DNA from: Gammaproteobacteria bacterium
GTDB lineage: Bacteria; Pseudomonadota; Gammaproteobacteria; Eutrophobiales; Eutrophobiaceae
DNA length: 64,000 bases
Assembly: GCA_012103475.1 (NCBI GenBank)
Contig: WLWS01000001.1
Span: 186,001 to 250,000, forward strand
Direction: 5' to 3'
The first letter of the stretch is position 1. Every line of letters begins with the position of its first letter. Below are positions 28,115-37,520 of this stretch, in pieces. The notes under the pieces were generated by a model. The model was not told where the DNA came from and searched no databases. It saw nothing but the letters and a program-made list of their open reading frames with translations. The position numbers and the translations under genes were made by a program.

Positions 28115-28169
28115 TTGCACCGCTATCGTTCATAATACTTCAGGTTAGTTTATTGATAGAGGAGGTATC

Positions 28170-29264
28170 ATGAAGACCCGTGCAGCCGTAGTTAAAAAGT
28201 CTGAAGGTGAGTTTTGTGTCGAGGAACTCGAGTTAGGCCCACTTCAGAAAGATGAAGTGCTGGTAAAAATCAGCGGTGCGGGGATTTGTCATACCGATTT
28301 GATTGCCCGCGATCAGGTCTACCCGGTTCCCTTACCTTGTGTGTTCGGTCATGAAGGTTCCGGTGTGGTGGAAAGAGTTGGTGATAATGTCAGTAAACTC
28401 AGCGTTGGCGATCACGTCGTACTCAGCTTTGGTGCCTGTGGTGAATGCCGTAACTGCCTGCAGGGTGTCCCTTCGCGTTGCCTGAAAATTTTCGAATGTA
28501 ACTTCACTGGCTGTCGTCATGATGGCTCACTCACCTACAGCAGCACTGACAACAACATTCACGCGAGCTTCTTTACTCAATCTTCTTTCGCCGAATACGC
28601 CATTGCCAATGAGCAGAACACGGTAAAAGTTGATAAGGCAGTACCACTTGAAATGCTCGGTCCGCTGGGTTGTGGTATCCAGACCGGTGCCGGAGCCGTA
28701 CTCAACACTCTGCAACCCGCTGCGGGTTCCAGTATTGCTATTTTTGGTTGTGGTTCTGTCGGCATGGCCGCCTTAATGGCTGCAAAGGCCATTGCCTGTT
28801 CGCATATAGTCGCCATCGATTTAATTGATGAGCGTCTTCAACTGGCACAACAGTTGGGCGCGACTCTGACTATCAATCCGACTGAAGAAAACGTGATTGA
28901 GAAAATTCATCAACTAACTGGTGATGGAGTCGACTACACGGTGGAATGCACCGCTTTACCTGCGGTCTTTCGCCAGGCCGTTGATAGTCTGAACAATACC
29001 GGCACCTGTGCTCTGGTGGGTGCCGCTGCACCAGGTGAAGAAGTCACTCTGGACATGAACAGCATTATGTTCGGCCGCACCGTAACTGGCGTGATCGAGG
29101 GTGATGCAGTACCGGATATATTTATTCCGCAATTAATCAATCTTTACCAACAGGGTCAGTTTCCATTTGATAAATTGATCGAATTCTACCCACTTGATGA
29201 TGTTCAACGTGCCGTTGAAGATATGGAAGCCGGTAAAGTAATTAAACCAGTATTGCGTCCCTGA
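28170..29264 (+). CDS. Zinc-dependent alcohol dehydrogenase, aryl-alcohol type
   Basis: 364 residues of the medium-chain family. Catalytic zinc ligands are Cys40 and His61 (ICHTD, GHEG), with the structural zinc cysteines Cys90, 93, 96 and 104 in GACGECRNCLQGVPSRC. The Rossmann motif GCGSVGMAALMAAK is followed by an acidic cofactor residue in AIDLIDE, indicating NAD. The sequence most resembles benzyl-alcohol dehydrogenases (XylB/AreB group), so oxidation of an aromatic or allylic alcohol is likely. A good AGGAGG-like site (GAGGAGGT) precedes the start. It follows the sulfatase and may act on the released alcohol. Confidence 0.92.
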   Translation: MKTRAAVVKKSEGEFCVEELELGPLQKDEVLVKISGAGICHTDLIARDQVYPVPLPCVFGHEGSGVVERVGDNVSKLSVGDHVVLSFGACGECRNCLQGVPSRCLKIFECNFTGCRHDGSLTYSSTDNNIHASFFTQSSFAEYAIANEQNTVKVDKAVPLEMLGPLGCGIQTGAGAVLNTLQPAAGSSIAIFGCGSVGMAALMAAKAIACSHIVAIDLIDERLQLAQQLGATLTINPTEENVIEKIHQLTGDGVDYTVECTALPAVFRQAVDSLNNTGTCALVGAAAPGEEVTLDMNSIMFGRTVTGVIEGDAVPDIFIPQLINLYQQGQFPFDKLIEFYPLDDVQRAVEDMEAGKVIKPVLRP

Positions 29265-29350
29265 TTAGCAAATTACTCCGTTGTTTTCGTTTTCGGGATA
29301 GTGCTTCAAGCTGAACTCTGCTTGAATGAACTGTACCTAAATTAACCTGG

Positions 29351-30844
29351 ATGACTATGAGCTCAATAAACTATAAACGCCGTAAAGTTCTGAAACAATT
29401 TGCTTCAATGACCGCGCTCGGCGCCGTAAACATGCTGCGCAGCCCGGGGGCGTTTGCAGCACGCAATCAAGCCATTCCCGGTTTTCAGGGCAGTATCATC
29501 GCCAAGCAGGACGCCAACTATGAAGAGCGTCGTCTGTCCATGCATTGGCATCATTCTGTACCCAAACGCTACCCTGATGTGATGGTGCATGCCGAGACTG
29601 AAGCTGATGTGATTGCTGCTGTGAAACATGCCGCAAACAATGGTCAGAAGATTTCTGTACACAACACCGGACATAACGCGATGGGTTCGTCATTGCGTAA
29701 CGGCGGTATGTTGCTGGATGTTGGCTCCATGGCGAATATCGAAATAGACGAAACGAACAAATTAGCGATTTGCCAACCCGGCGTCAGGAGCATTCAGTTG
29801 ATGGCGGCCGCGCGCAGCAAAGGGCTGAGTTTTCCGACTCCACATTGTCCTACGGTCGGCATCAGTGGCTTTACCATGGGTGGTGGTCAGGGCTGGAACT
29901 GGGGCAACAATGAAGGCATGGCCTGTTTTTCCATTGCCGCTGCAGACATTATCACAGCCGACGGCCAGCTGCGTCATGCCAGTCCTGATGAAAACCCCGA
30001 TCTCTACTGGGCGGTGCGTGGTGGAGGCCCGGGTTTTTTTGGTGTGGTGACGAAACTGTGGCTGAATCTTTATCCACTGCCAAAAGCCATTCACGCCAGT
30101 AACTACATTATTCCTCTGGACCGACTTGATGAAACTACGGCAATCAGTGACAAACTCGTCAATCAAAGTCTGGATAAACGGGTAGAGTTCATTAACCTGC
30201 TCGCCCACAACCCGGTAATACCCGCAGACACACCTGCGGAACAGGCAAAAATCTGTTTCGTTACTGCCTTTGCCTTTGGCGACAGTGAAAAAGAATCTCT
30301 TGAGTTACTTGAACCAATTACGGCATCCGGGCTTGGAGAGATGAGTGTGCACAAGGAAGAAAACCTGCCGTTTTCCTATGAAGGTCTCTACAACAAGTAT
30401 TTCAGCTTACAGGTACCGGCCGGCATGATGGCCCGCTATAAGGTGGACAATGTGATGACTAATGAACCGGCAAAAGTACTGCACGATCTGGCTGATCATT
30501 TCCGCAAAGCTCCCTCACATCATGCTCATGTACTCGCGGCAATGGGTCTGAACATCAAACACCACGACGATGCCTGCTTTTCTTCACTGGCTACGACTTA
30601 TGTTGGTTGTTACGCCATCTGGGATCATGAAAAAGACGATGACGCCAACTTCGAATGGTTAAGTAAATGCGCGCCAATCATGGATCCCTACATGAAAGGG
30701 CGATATGCCAATGAAGTTGAACCCCGATTTGACCCAAGTCGACTGCGCCAGTGTTTTTCAGAAGAGGCCTGGGCAAGACTGGAACAATTAAGAACGAAAT
30801 ATGACCCCAAAGGCCTGTTTCATCACTATCTGAACGAAGCCTGA
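29351..30844 (+). CDS. Berberine-bridge-enzyme-like FAD oxidoreductase, exported
   Basis: 497 residues. An N-terminal twin-arginine-like start (KRRKVLKQF) and hydrophobic stretch ending AFAA suggest Tat export with the cofactor bound. The PCMH FAD domain contains the histidine in HNTGHNAMG and the cysteine in PHCPTVGISG at the positions used for bicovalent FAD attachment in BBE-type oxidases, then MGGGQGWNWG. The C-terminus has the BBE tail (YDPKGLFHH). It probably oxidises an alcohol, sugar or allylic carbon with oxygen or a redox partner. The start could be either of two ATGs (29351 or 29357). Confidence 0.87.
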   Translation: MTMSSINYKRRKVLKQFASMTALGAVNMLRSPGAFAARNQAIPGFQGSIIAKQDANYEERRLSMHWHHSVPKRYPDVMVHAETEADVIAAVKHAANNGQKISVHNTGHNAMGSSLRNGGMLLDVGSMANIEIDETNKLAICQPGVRSIQLMAAARSKGLSFPTPHCPTVGISGFTMGGGQGWNWGNNEGMACFSIAAADIITADGQLRHASPDENPDLYWAVRGGGPGFFGVVTKLWLNLYPLPKAIHASNYIIPLDRLDETTAISDKLVNQSLDKRVEFINLLAHNPVIPADTPAEQAKICFVTAFAFGDSEKESLELLEPITASGLGEMSVHKEENLPFSYEGLYNKYFSLQVPAGMMARYKVDNVMTNEPAKVLHDLADHFRKAPSHHAHVLAAMGLNIKHHDDACFSSLATTYVGCYAIWDHEKDDDANFEWLSKCAPIMDPYMKGRYANEVEPRFDPSRLRQCFSEEAWARLEQLRTKYDPKGLFHHYLNEA

Positions 30845-30951
30845 TTGCCTTTATTTCAACTAATTTTACCACGACCGCTAAATTACTGCCGAAGAGTCAG
30901 ATTTCTTAACGAATAAGTTATAATGTCAGCTCGATTGACGAGGACATCATT

Positions 30952-31509
30952 ATGACTTTATCCAGACGAGAATTTGTTAAACAAAGTGGTCTTGCTCTCA
31001 GTTTCGCTGTGGCTGGCACCACTAAATTACTCAGTCCTGCTGACGCTTATGCAGAAGGTATTGCTTTTTCAGTGCTGTCAGATGAGGAAGTTAACAATAT
31101 TAACGCCATTTGCTCGATTCTGGTACCGGGCGCAAAAGAAGCCGGTGTCGCGCACTTTATTGATCATCAATTGAATGCCGACCCGAATGACAGTTTACTG
31201 GTACTTAAATACTTCGGTTTTCCACCTCCCTATCTCGATTTTTACCGTCCGGTAGTCAGCGCAATCGCGAAGTTAAGCCAGAGTATGTTTGATAAAAATC
31301 TGAGCGACCTTGATGAAAAAGAAGGACGTAAACTGGTTGAGTCTTTTCGAGATGCCAATCCGGAAGGCTGGCAGGCACCACCTGCACCTCTCGCCTATCA
31401 TGCTTTACGCAACGATGCCGTTGATGTGGTTTATGGCACACCGGAAGGTTTCGAAAAACTGGGTGTACCCTATATGGAGCACATCCTGCCACCGGAGGGC
31501 TGGTCATGA
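30952..31509 (+). CDS. Gluconate 2-dehydrogenase subunit 3-like (small/gamma) protein
   Basis: 185 residues. The Tat signal SRREFVKQSGLALSFAVAG is plain. The mature part begins with LSDEEVNNINAICSILVPGA, the typical start of the small subunit that escorts GMC-type membrane dehydrogenases through the Tat pathway. The downstream GMC gene overlaps it by four bases (ATGA) and has no signal of its own, so the two are almost certainly exported as a complex. Confidence 0.88.
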   Translation: MTLSRREFVKQSGLALSFAVAGTTKLLSPADAYAEGIAFSVLSDEEVNNINAICSILVPGAKEAGVAHFIDHQLNADPNDSLLVLKYFGFPPPYLDFYRPVVSAIAKLSQSMFDKNLSDLDEKEGRKLVESFRDANPEGWQAPPAPLAYHALRNDAVDVVYGTPEGFEKLGVPYMEHILPPEGWS

Positions 31510-33071
31510 AAACAAATGAAAAAGTCGATGTCGTCATTGTCGGTACCGGTGCTGCCAGTTCTGTTTACGCAGCTCTACTCGCGGAAGCCGGTAAAAGTGT
31601 GGTGATGCTGGAAAAAGGCACGGCCAGAAAACTCACCGACCTCTACAGCTCACAGACCTGGGCCAGACGATTGAAATGGGCAACACCGCACGTCATGGAA
31701 GAAAGCAAGGACAGCATCTGGTACAACTTTAATGCCGGTCATGGTTATGGCGGCGCTGCGATTCACCATTACGCTGTCTGGCCGCGCTACCATCCGGAAG
31801 ACATGAAAGAGTATTCTCTTTACGGGCAGGCCCTGGACTGGCCCTATGAGTACGATGAACTTCGTCCCTGGTACGACAAAGTGATGATGGATGTAGGCAT
31901 GTCAGGCGATGCCGAAAAAGAAATCTGGCGACCAGCCGGCGATCCCTATCCGCTGCCACCGGTTCTGGTCAGTAATCATGGCAAAGTGTTAGCGCGCGGC
32001 TTTGAAGCTTTAGGCATGCACACCTCACCCATCCCCATGGCGATACTCTCTCAGCCTTATAAGGGTCGGCAGGCCTGTATCTGGGACGGCTGGTGCGATG
32101 CCGGTTGCCCGACCGGTGCTCTGGCCAATCCCTTGGTTCACTATATTCCGAGAGCTGTGAAAGCCGGCGCAAGCCTGCGACCTGACAGTCATGTCACTCG
32201 TGTGCTGATGGACAACAAGGGCGTACGCGCCAATGGTGTTGAATATTATGACAGCGAAGGAGTGAAGCATGTGCAACATGCTGACCTTGTGGTACTCGGT
32301 GCGTTTACCATTGAGAATCCTCGCATCTTGTTGAATTCAGCAACCTCCAAACACAAAAACGGGCTGGGTAATTCAAGCGGCATGGTTGGTAAATACATTA
32401 TGTCGCATCCGGCAGTAACCGCCTTTGGCATGTTTGAAGAAGAAACACAGAATCACATCGGCGCTACCGGTGGCCAGCTACTTAATCAGGATCGTTTTCC
32501 AAAAGAGAAAGGCTCCTTTGGTTCACAGCAGTGGGAAGTAGCTCTGGCGCTCAAACCCAATGACCTGCTCGGTATCGCCATGAGTCGTGCCGATCTGTTT
32601 GGAAGTGATCTGCACAGTTTTATGAAAAAAGCGTCTCGCAGTATGACCTCAATGGTCGCCGTGGTTGAAGATCAGCCTATGATTGAAAACCGTATCGAGC
32701 TCTCCAGCAAAAAGGACAAATTCGGTATGCCGCTGGCTCTTGCGAAGCACACCTGGCACGAGGAAACACGCAAGTTATTTCACGACACCGCAAAAGAAGG
32801 CCTGAAAATTGTCAAAGCCGCTGGTGCGACACAGGCCTGGCACAGCCCACCCGGCGGACAACATATTATGGGCGGCACAATCATGGGTTCAGATCCAGAG
32901 AAATCCGTGACCAATGAAAATGCCCAATGCCACGATATTCCTAACCTGGTACTCGGTGGTGGCGGAATTTTCCCGACCAGTTCCTGTGTGAATTCGACTT
33001 ACACCATTCACGCGACTGCGATGAAGTCTTCTCGTTATATTGCGGATCACTGGGGTTCCATTGTGAGCTAG
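31506..33071 (+). CDS. GMC-family flavoprotein dehydrogenase, catalytic subunit
   Basis: 521 residues. The FAD dinucleotide fold starts DVVIVGTGAASSVYAALLAEAG. The middle holds CIWDGWCDAGCPTGA, a cysteine group like the [3Fe-4S] site of FAD glucose and fructose dehydrogenases. The C-terminal GGGGIFPTSSCVNSTYTIHA carries the GMC active-site histidine. It belongs to the gluconate/sorbitol/glucose dehydrogenase group that normally passes electrons to a multi-heme cytochrome c subunit, which is not encoded next to it. Export probably depends on the coupled small subunit. The substrate is probably an alcohol or sugar and is not determinable. Confidence 0.9.
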   Translation: MKTNEKVDVVIVGTGAASSVYAALLAEAGKSVVMLEKGTARKLTDLYSSQTWARRLKWATPHVMEESKDSIWYNFNAGHGYGGAAIHHYAVWPRYHPEDMKEYSLYGQALDWPYEYDELRPWYDKVMMDVGMSGDAEKEIWRPAGDPYPLPPVLVSNHGKVLARGFEALGMHTSPIPMAILSQPYKGRQACIWDGWCDAGCPTGALANPLVHYIPRAVKAGASLRPDSHVTRVLMDNKGVRANGVEYYDSEGVKHVQHADLVVLGAFTIENPRILLNSATSKHKNGLGNSSGMVGKYIMSHPAVTAFGMFEEETQNHIGATGGQLLNQDRFPKEKGSFGSQQWEVALALKPNDLLGIAMSRADLFGSDLHSFMKKASRSMTSMVAVVEDQPMIENRIELSSKKDKFGMPLALAKHTWHEETRKLFHDTAKEGLKIVKAAGATQAWHSPPGGQHIMGGTIMGSDPEKSVTNENAQCHDIPNLVLGGGGIFPTSSCVNSTYTIHATAMKSSRYIADHWGSIVS

Positions 33072-33092
33072 TGTTCAAATAAGGATAGAAAA

Positions 33093-34331
33093 GTGGAAGA
33101 CTTTGAACTATTTCTTGCTTTCATTGCATTAGCGCTATGCTTCTGGATTGGCTTTTGGTTAAGGGAGAAAAAGCGTAGCAAGTCTTTTGCGCAACTGGCC
33201 AAAGAACTTTACTTTGACTTCACTGAAAGCGATACACCAGATTCCATTCCTGATCACGATCAGTTCCCTTTGTTGAACCAGGGTCGTTCCAGACGAGTCA
33301 TTAATAAAATGCATTCGTCTCTCAGTAAAAATGAACCAGTAATATTCGGCTATAAATATACGACCGGTTCCGGTCGGAATTCCAGCACATATAGTCAGAC
33401 CGTTGCATGGCTGGCTCATACGAAGTCATTGCCGGATTTTCAACTGAGGCCAGAAAATATTCTTCACAAAATCGGCGACATGTTCGGTGTGAAAGATATT
33501 GATTTTCCTGAACGGCCTATTTTCTCTAAAAAGTACCTGCTAAAAGGAGAAGATGGCGGCGGACTGATATCGAATTTGTTCTCAGAGCCTGTACTAAGTT
33601 ATTTTGAAGAACACTCTGGGATTTCAGTTGAATCCTGTCATTCCAGTATCTTGATATATTTTGCCAACAAACGATTAAAACCTGATGAAATTCCGATTTT
33701 CATTAAACAGGCAAAAAATATTCACTCGCTTTTCAACACAGGTCTTATTGGTAATGACGCTGATACGAGCATACACCTGCACAAAACAGTTTCAACTTTC
33801 ACTCGTATTTTTTTTCTGCTACTACTTATCGCCATTAGTTTTATTACCATTGAACTCTATTCAAAAAAGATTACCTCAAACAATCATTTGGGGGATGCTG
33901 ATTTTTCTTTGGGCTCTGGTTACGCGGCATATGAGGGCGGAGACTATGACCAAGCCATAGATTTGTATTCAAACTATATTGAGACAAACCCGAATAACAA
34001 GGAAGGTTATTACTACCGCGCTTTGGCTCATCTTAAACTTGAAGAAAGTCAGTCCGCTTTGAATGATTTCATACACGCCACAAAAATCGATGTTAGCTAT
34101 TTTGATGCGTTTTTGCATATTGACCACATACTTGCAAAAGAACTTCGGTTTGAGGAAATCACACGTCACTGGGATCGATATATTGGAAGCAACAATAATA
34201 ATGCGCGTGCCTACCTTGAACGAGGGGGCGCTTTTTTTCACGCGGGTAACCGCGAAAAAGCCAGAGATGATGCGCTAATGGCTTGTAAGCTCGGTGAACA
34301 ATATGGCTGTGAATTAAGTGAAAAATTCTAG
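33093..34331 (+). CDS. Membrane protein with DUF3137-like domain and TPR repeats
   Basis: 412 residues with a GTG start at 33093 after AAGGA at 33081-33085. An N-terminal membrane helix (residues 6-22) leads to a cytoplasmic domain of about 200 residues with blocks such as FGYKYTTGSG and FSKKYLLKGEDGG, resembling the domain of unknown function DUF3137. A second helix follows (about 234-252), then about three TPR-like helical pairs (GDYDQAIDLYSNYIETNP, YYYRALAHLKLEESQSALND, and near the C-terminus). Function unknown. It overlaps the next gene by 14 bases. Confidence 0.75.
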   Translation: MEDFELFLAFIALALCFWIGFWLREKKRSKSFAQLAKELYFDFTESDTPDSIPDHDQFPLLNQGRSRRVINKMHSSLSKNEPVIFGYKYTTGSGRNSSTYSQTVAWLAHTKSLPDFQLRPENILHKIGDMFGVKDIDFPERPIFSKKYLLKGEDGGGLISNLFSEPVLSYFEEHSGISVESCHSSILIYFANKRLKPDEIPIFIKQAKNIHSLFNTGLIGNDADTSIHLHKTVSTFTRIFFLLLLIAISFITIELYSKKITSNNHLGDADFSLGSGYAAYEGGDYDQAIDLYSNYIETNPNNKEGYYYRALAHLKLEESQSALNDFIHATKIDVSYFDAFLHIDHILAKELRFEEITRHWDRYIGSNNNNARAYLERGGAFFHAGNREKARDDALMACKLGEQYGCELSEKF

Positions 34332-36456
34332 TGTAGAAGCAATCGCCACTCAATGTTTCGCATTTATTCTGCTTTTTATTAGTTCTTGTTTGCTGGCAGC
34401 GCACGAAAAAGATAATTCGCGTGGTGTTACTGAGATTCACTGGCCTTTGAATAACATTTCGCGGGTAGTGACTGCCGGCTACCCGGATTCTCTGGGCCTG
34501 TTTGCTTTTACCAACAGGAAATCTGCGACACCATCAAGGGTTGCCGGTCTTCATTGTATTAACAGCAGTTTTCTCGCCTTCGACGTAAGTGATGAATTTG
34601 CCTTCGATATAGACGAGAGCGTAGAACTTGAATTGCTCTTTGATAGCCAGGACAAGGCTGTCGTTAATTATGCTTATGATAAAAACGGGATTGCAGAGGA
34701 TGTCGCCACTTTAACTGCGGGAAGAATTGGTAAAAATGGTCTGAAAAAAGTTGTTGTGCAACTGGAGCGGGCCCGCTTTGCCAACAGAGGTATGGCTGGC
34801 ACGGACATCGCTCTGGTGGCGAGAGGGAGTTATTTTCCAGGGGAGAAAGATGAAGACTCCAGCTTCACACTATGCGGCCTCAAAATAAAGAGAACGTATT
34901 CCACCCAAACGAGCGATAAAAAGGGTCGGCTGGACCTTCGTTTTCTGGATGAATTGAATCACTCTCCTACATCAGTCCGACTGGGCATATACGATCAGAG
35001 TATGCGCAGTATATTGCCCTCTGATAACGCACTCAGTATTGAGTTCTACGACGATGAAGTAAAAAACCTGAAACTCAATTCGGGATTGGAATGGGAACAA
35101 TATTGGCCCAGCCCGAATCGCTATGTTTTTTATGTTGACGGACAATACCGGGATGAATTACCTGTCGGTAACTACCTGCTGATTGCCTCGAAAGGACCCG
35201 AGTATGAAATAAAAAAAATGAAATTCAGCATAGAGTCTGAAAACACTACTGAGTTGACCATCGAAATGACCCGTTGGATAAATATGCCAGCTGGCAACTG
35301 GTATTCGGGCGATGTCCATATCCATATCGGTCGAGATAAAACTGAAAACATATCAATCAGCCGGTTTATGCAGGCCGAAGATGTGCACTTCGGAAATATT
35401 CTGGAGATGAATAATACTGAAAACATTCATTTCCGGCAGTACGCGTGGGGTGATTCAGGTCGATACAAAGAGTCCGATTATTTTTTGATCCCGGGTGTTG
35501 AGTCTCCACGAACAGCATTAAGAGGGCATGTTCTTAACCTGAATATTCAAAATCCCCTCCCCATTCAAAATAATTATTTCCTGTATCACCGTTTTCTGGA
35601 GAAATACGCTGTGCAGGGAGCGATCAGTGGTTATGCACACGTCGGCTCTGAAGAGTTTTTTGCATCCAGAGGACTGGCGCTGGATGTACCCTTTGGATTA
35701 GTCGACTTTGTGGAAATTCTTCAAAGCGGCTCACTACGAACAGAAATCTGGTACGATTTTCTTAATCTCGGTTATCAAGTTTCTCCTGTCGCCGGTTCCG
35801 ACTTTCCCTACTTTGACCAGCCCGGCGCCGTACGTAGTTATGCCAGAATTGAAAATGGAGCAAGTGCAAATGCCTGGTTCGACGCGCTTGCTGCCGGCAA
35901 TACCTTTGTTACAACCGGACCTTTTCTTGAGTTCACGATAGACGGTATGGAAATGGGCTCAAAACTAGAGCGCAATGTCGGCAATACTGTTTTCATGGAA
36001 GCAGCAGCCAAAATGAATCCAGGTTATGAAGACATTAAAACTCTTGAGTTAGTTAGTTGTGGCAAGGTCATAAAATCTATTGATGCCCGGAATCATCAAA
36101 AAACCCTTTCTCTAAAAGAAGAATTGCCGATAAACGAAAGTACGTGGCTGGCAATACGTGCAAACAGCGCAAAGCACGGAATAGCACATTCTGCTCCAAA
36201 TTTTGTTGACGCTGGTGATGGACGCAGTTGGTGTAGAGACAAAGTAGCCGCTACGATAGCGAAAATGCGGAACAGCCTTAATGAACTAGGCAAGGCAAGC
36301 CCTGAACTTCAACACGAACTGGAATATTGGGAGATCAAAGAACTGATGACGATTCACAGCAATCAGCTTCCCGTTCTTCGTCAACGAATCAACGCGGCTT
36401 TAAAAAAATACGATGAACTAGCCCTGAAACTCAAATTACTCGAGAACAACAACTGA
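34318..36456 (+). CDS. Exported PHP/CehA-McbA-type metallohydrolase
   Basis: 712 residues from a GTG at 34318, inside the end of the preceding gene; no in-frame ATG is better placed, and the ribosome binding site is weak. A hydrophobic export segment contains FISSC, a possible lipobox. Residues 35-325 look like beta-sandwich domains. The hydrolase domain then begins GDVHIHIG (metal-binding H-x-H) and continues with YAHVGSEEFF and AGSDFPYF, as in CehA/McbA proteins of the PHP superfamily, known from carbaryl hydrolysis and elsewhere. Substrate unknown. A helical tail (after 625) ends the protein. Confidence 0.75.
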   Translation: MKNSSVEAIATQCFAFILLFISSCLLAAHEKDNSRGVTEIHWPLNNISRVVTAGYPDSLGLFAFTNRKSATPSRVAGLHCINSSFLAFDVSDEFAFDIDESVELELLFDSQDKAVVNYAYDKNGIAEDVATLTAGRIGKNGLKKVVVQLERARFANRGMAGTDIALVARGSYFPGEKDEDSSFTLCGLKIKRTYSTQTSDKKGRLDLRFLDELNHSPTSVRLGIYDQSMRSILPSDNALSIEFYDDEVKNLKLNSGLEWEQYWPSPNRYVFYVDGQYRDELPVGNYLLIASKGPEYEIKKMKFSIESENTTELTIEMTRWINMPAGNWYSGDVHIHIGRDKTENISISRFMQAEDVHFGNILEMNNTENIHFRQYAWGDSGRYKESDYFLIPGVESPRTALRGHVLNLNIQNPLPIQNNYFLYHRFLEKYAVQGAISGYAHVGSEEFFASRGLALDVPFGLVDFVEILQSGSLRTEIWYDFLNLGYQVSPVAGSDFPYFDQPGAVRSYARIENGASANAWFDALAAGNTFVTTGPFLEFTIDGMEMGSKLERNVGNTVFMEAAAKMNPGYEDIKTLELVSCGKVIKSIDARNHQKTLSLKEELPINESTWLAIRANSAKHGIAHSAPNFVDAGDGRSWCRDKVAATIAKMRNSLNELGKASPELQHELEYWEIKELMTIHSNQLPVLRQRINAALKKYDELALKLKLLENNN

Positions 36457-36472
36457 ATATCCTCGGCCTTGT

Positions 36473-37063
36473 TTACTGCCAGCCTTCTACTCCCGCCATG
36501 TTGGGCAATTCATGAGCAATTCCTTTGTGACAATCAATGCAGGTTTTCTCGCCAGTTGCCAGACCAGCTGAATGGGCTTGCTCAGCACGCTTACCTTGTC
36601 TGGTGAAATCCATATACTGAAAATTGTGACAATTTCGACATTCAAGCGAATCATTAGCCTTGAGTCTGTCCCATTCATGAGAAGCCAGTTCTTTCCGTTT
36701 AGCCAGAAACTTCTCGCGTGTGTCAATTGTACGAAATATGGTGCCCCAGACTTCTTTTGAAGCTTGCATTTTCCTTGCAATCTTGTCGGTCCAGTCATGA
36801 GGTACATGACAGTCTGGACAGGTAGCACGTACACCCGAGCGATTCGTATAGTGAATCGTTGATTTCAACTCCTGATACACATTGTTATTCATTTCATGAC
36901 AGCTGATACAAAATGTTTCGGTGTTGGTCGCTTCCAGAGCGGTATTGAAACCACCCCAGAAAATAATTCCGGCAATAAACCCCGCTACTGTCAAAACACC
37001 TAAACTGAAATATCGACTGGGCTGACGAATCGTGCCCCAGAGTTCTTTGAGCTTGTTAATCAT
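36473..37063 (-). CDS. napC: NapC/NirT-type tetraheme cytochrome c
   Basis: 196 residues, membrane anchored by one N-terminal helix (about 20-40). Four heme motifs are visible: CISCH, CPDCH, CRNCH and CIDCH. It transfers electrons from menaquinol or ubiquinol to NapB/NapA. It is the last gene of napEFDABC, three bases after napB. Confidence 0.97.
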   Translation of the reverse strand: MINKLKELWGTIRQPSRYFSLGVLTVAGFIAGIIFWGGFNTALEATNTETFCISCHEMNNNVYQELKSTIHYTNRSGVRATCPDCHVPHDWTDKIARKMQASKEVWGTIFRTIDTREKFLAKRKELASHEWDRLKANDSLECRNCHNFQYMDFTRQGKRAEQAHSAGLATGEKTCIDCHKGIAHELPNMAGVEGWQ

Positions 37064-37066
37064 GCG

Positions 37067-37510
37067 CTATTTTTTTACGGCCTTGTTATCCAGAATTGCA
37101 TCAATATCCTGGAAATCATTTTCGACCAGAGGTTTGACACTTTGTTGTGACACGTGGCACTGATTGCAGAAATAGCGCCGTGGTGAAACTTCGGCCAGAA
37201 AGTTTCCATCTCTATCCATGTAATGAGTAACACTCACCATGGGTGCCTGTGAGTCAACCACCTGTCTTCTGCTATGACAGGAGAGACATTTATTGCTGTT
37301 TAAATCGACACGATAATTTTGTGTCTTGTGCGGGATCGTCGGTGGCTGCATCGGATAGTTGCGCTTTCTTTTAAGGTCTTTATTTTCTTCGTTACCCAAA
37401 CGCGGAGCCTCCTGTTCCGACGCTATATCTGATGAACGTAAGTTGGCTATATAAGGTTCGGCGACCGTGATAAGAGGAATAAAAAATATGAGTAATAGTA
37501 ACTTTTTCAT
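37067..37510 (-). CDS. napB: Periplasmic nitrate reductase, diheme cytochrome c subunit
   Basis: 147 residues with a cleavable signal peptide (ending VAEP). Two heme-binding motifs, CLSCH and CNQCH, and the conserved PPTIPHKTQNYRVDLNSNKC region identify NapB. It feeds electrons from NapC to NapA in the periplasm. It lies 10 bases downstream of napA. Confidence 0.97.
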   Translation of the reverse strand: MKKLLLLIFFIPLITVAEPYIANLRSSDIASEQEAPRLGNEENKDLKRKRNYPMQPPTIPHKTQNYRVDLNSNKCLSCHSRRQVVDSQAPMVSVTHYMDRDGNFLAEVSPRRYFCNQCHVSQQSVKPLVENDFQDIDAILDNKAVKK

Positions 37511-37520
37511 GACGATATCC

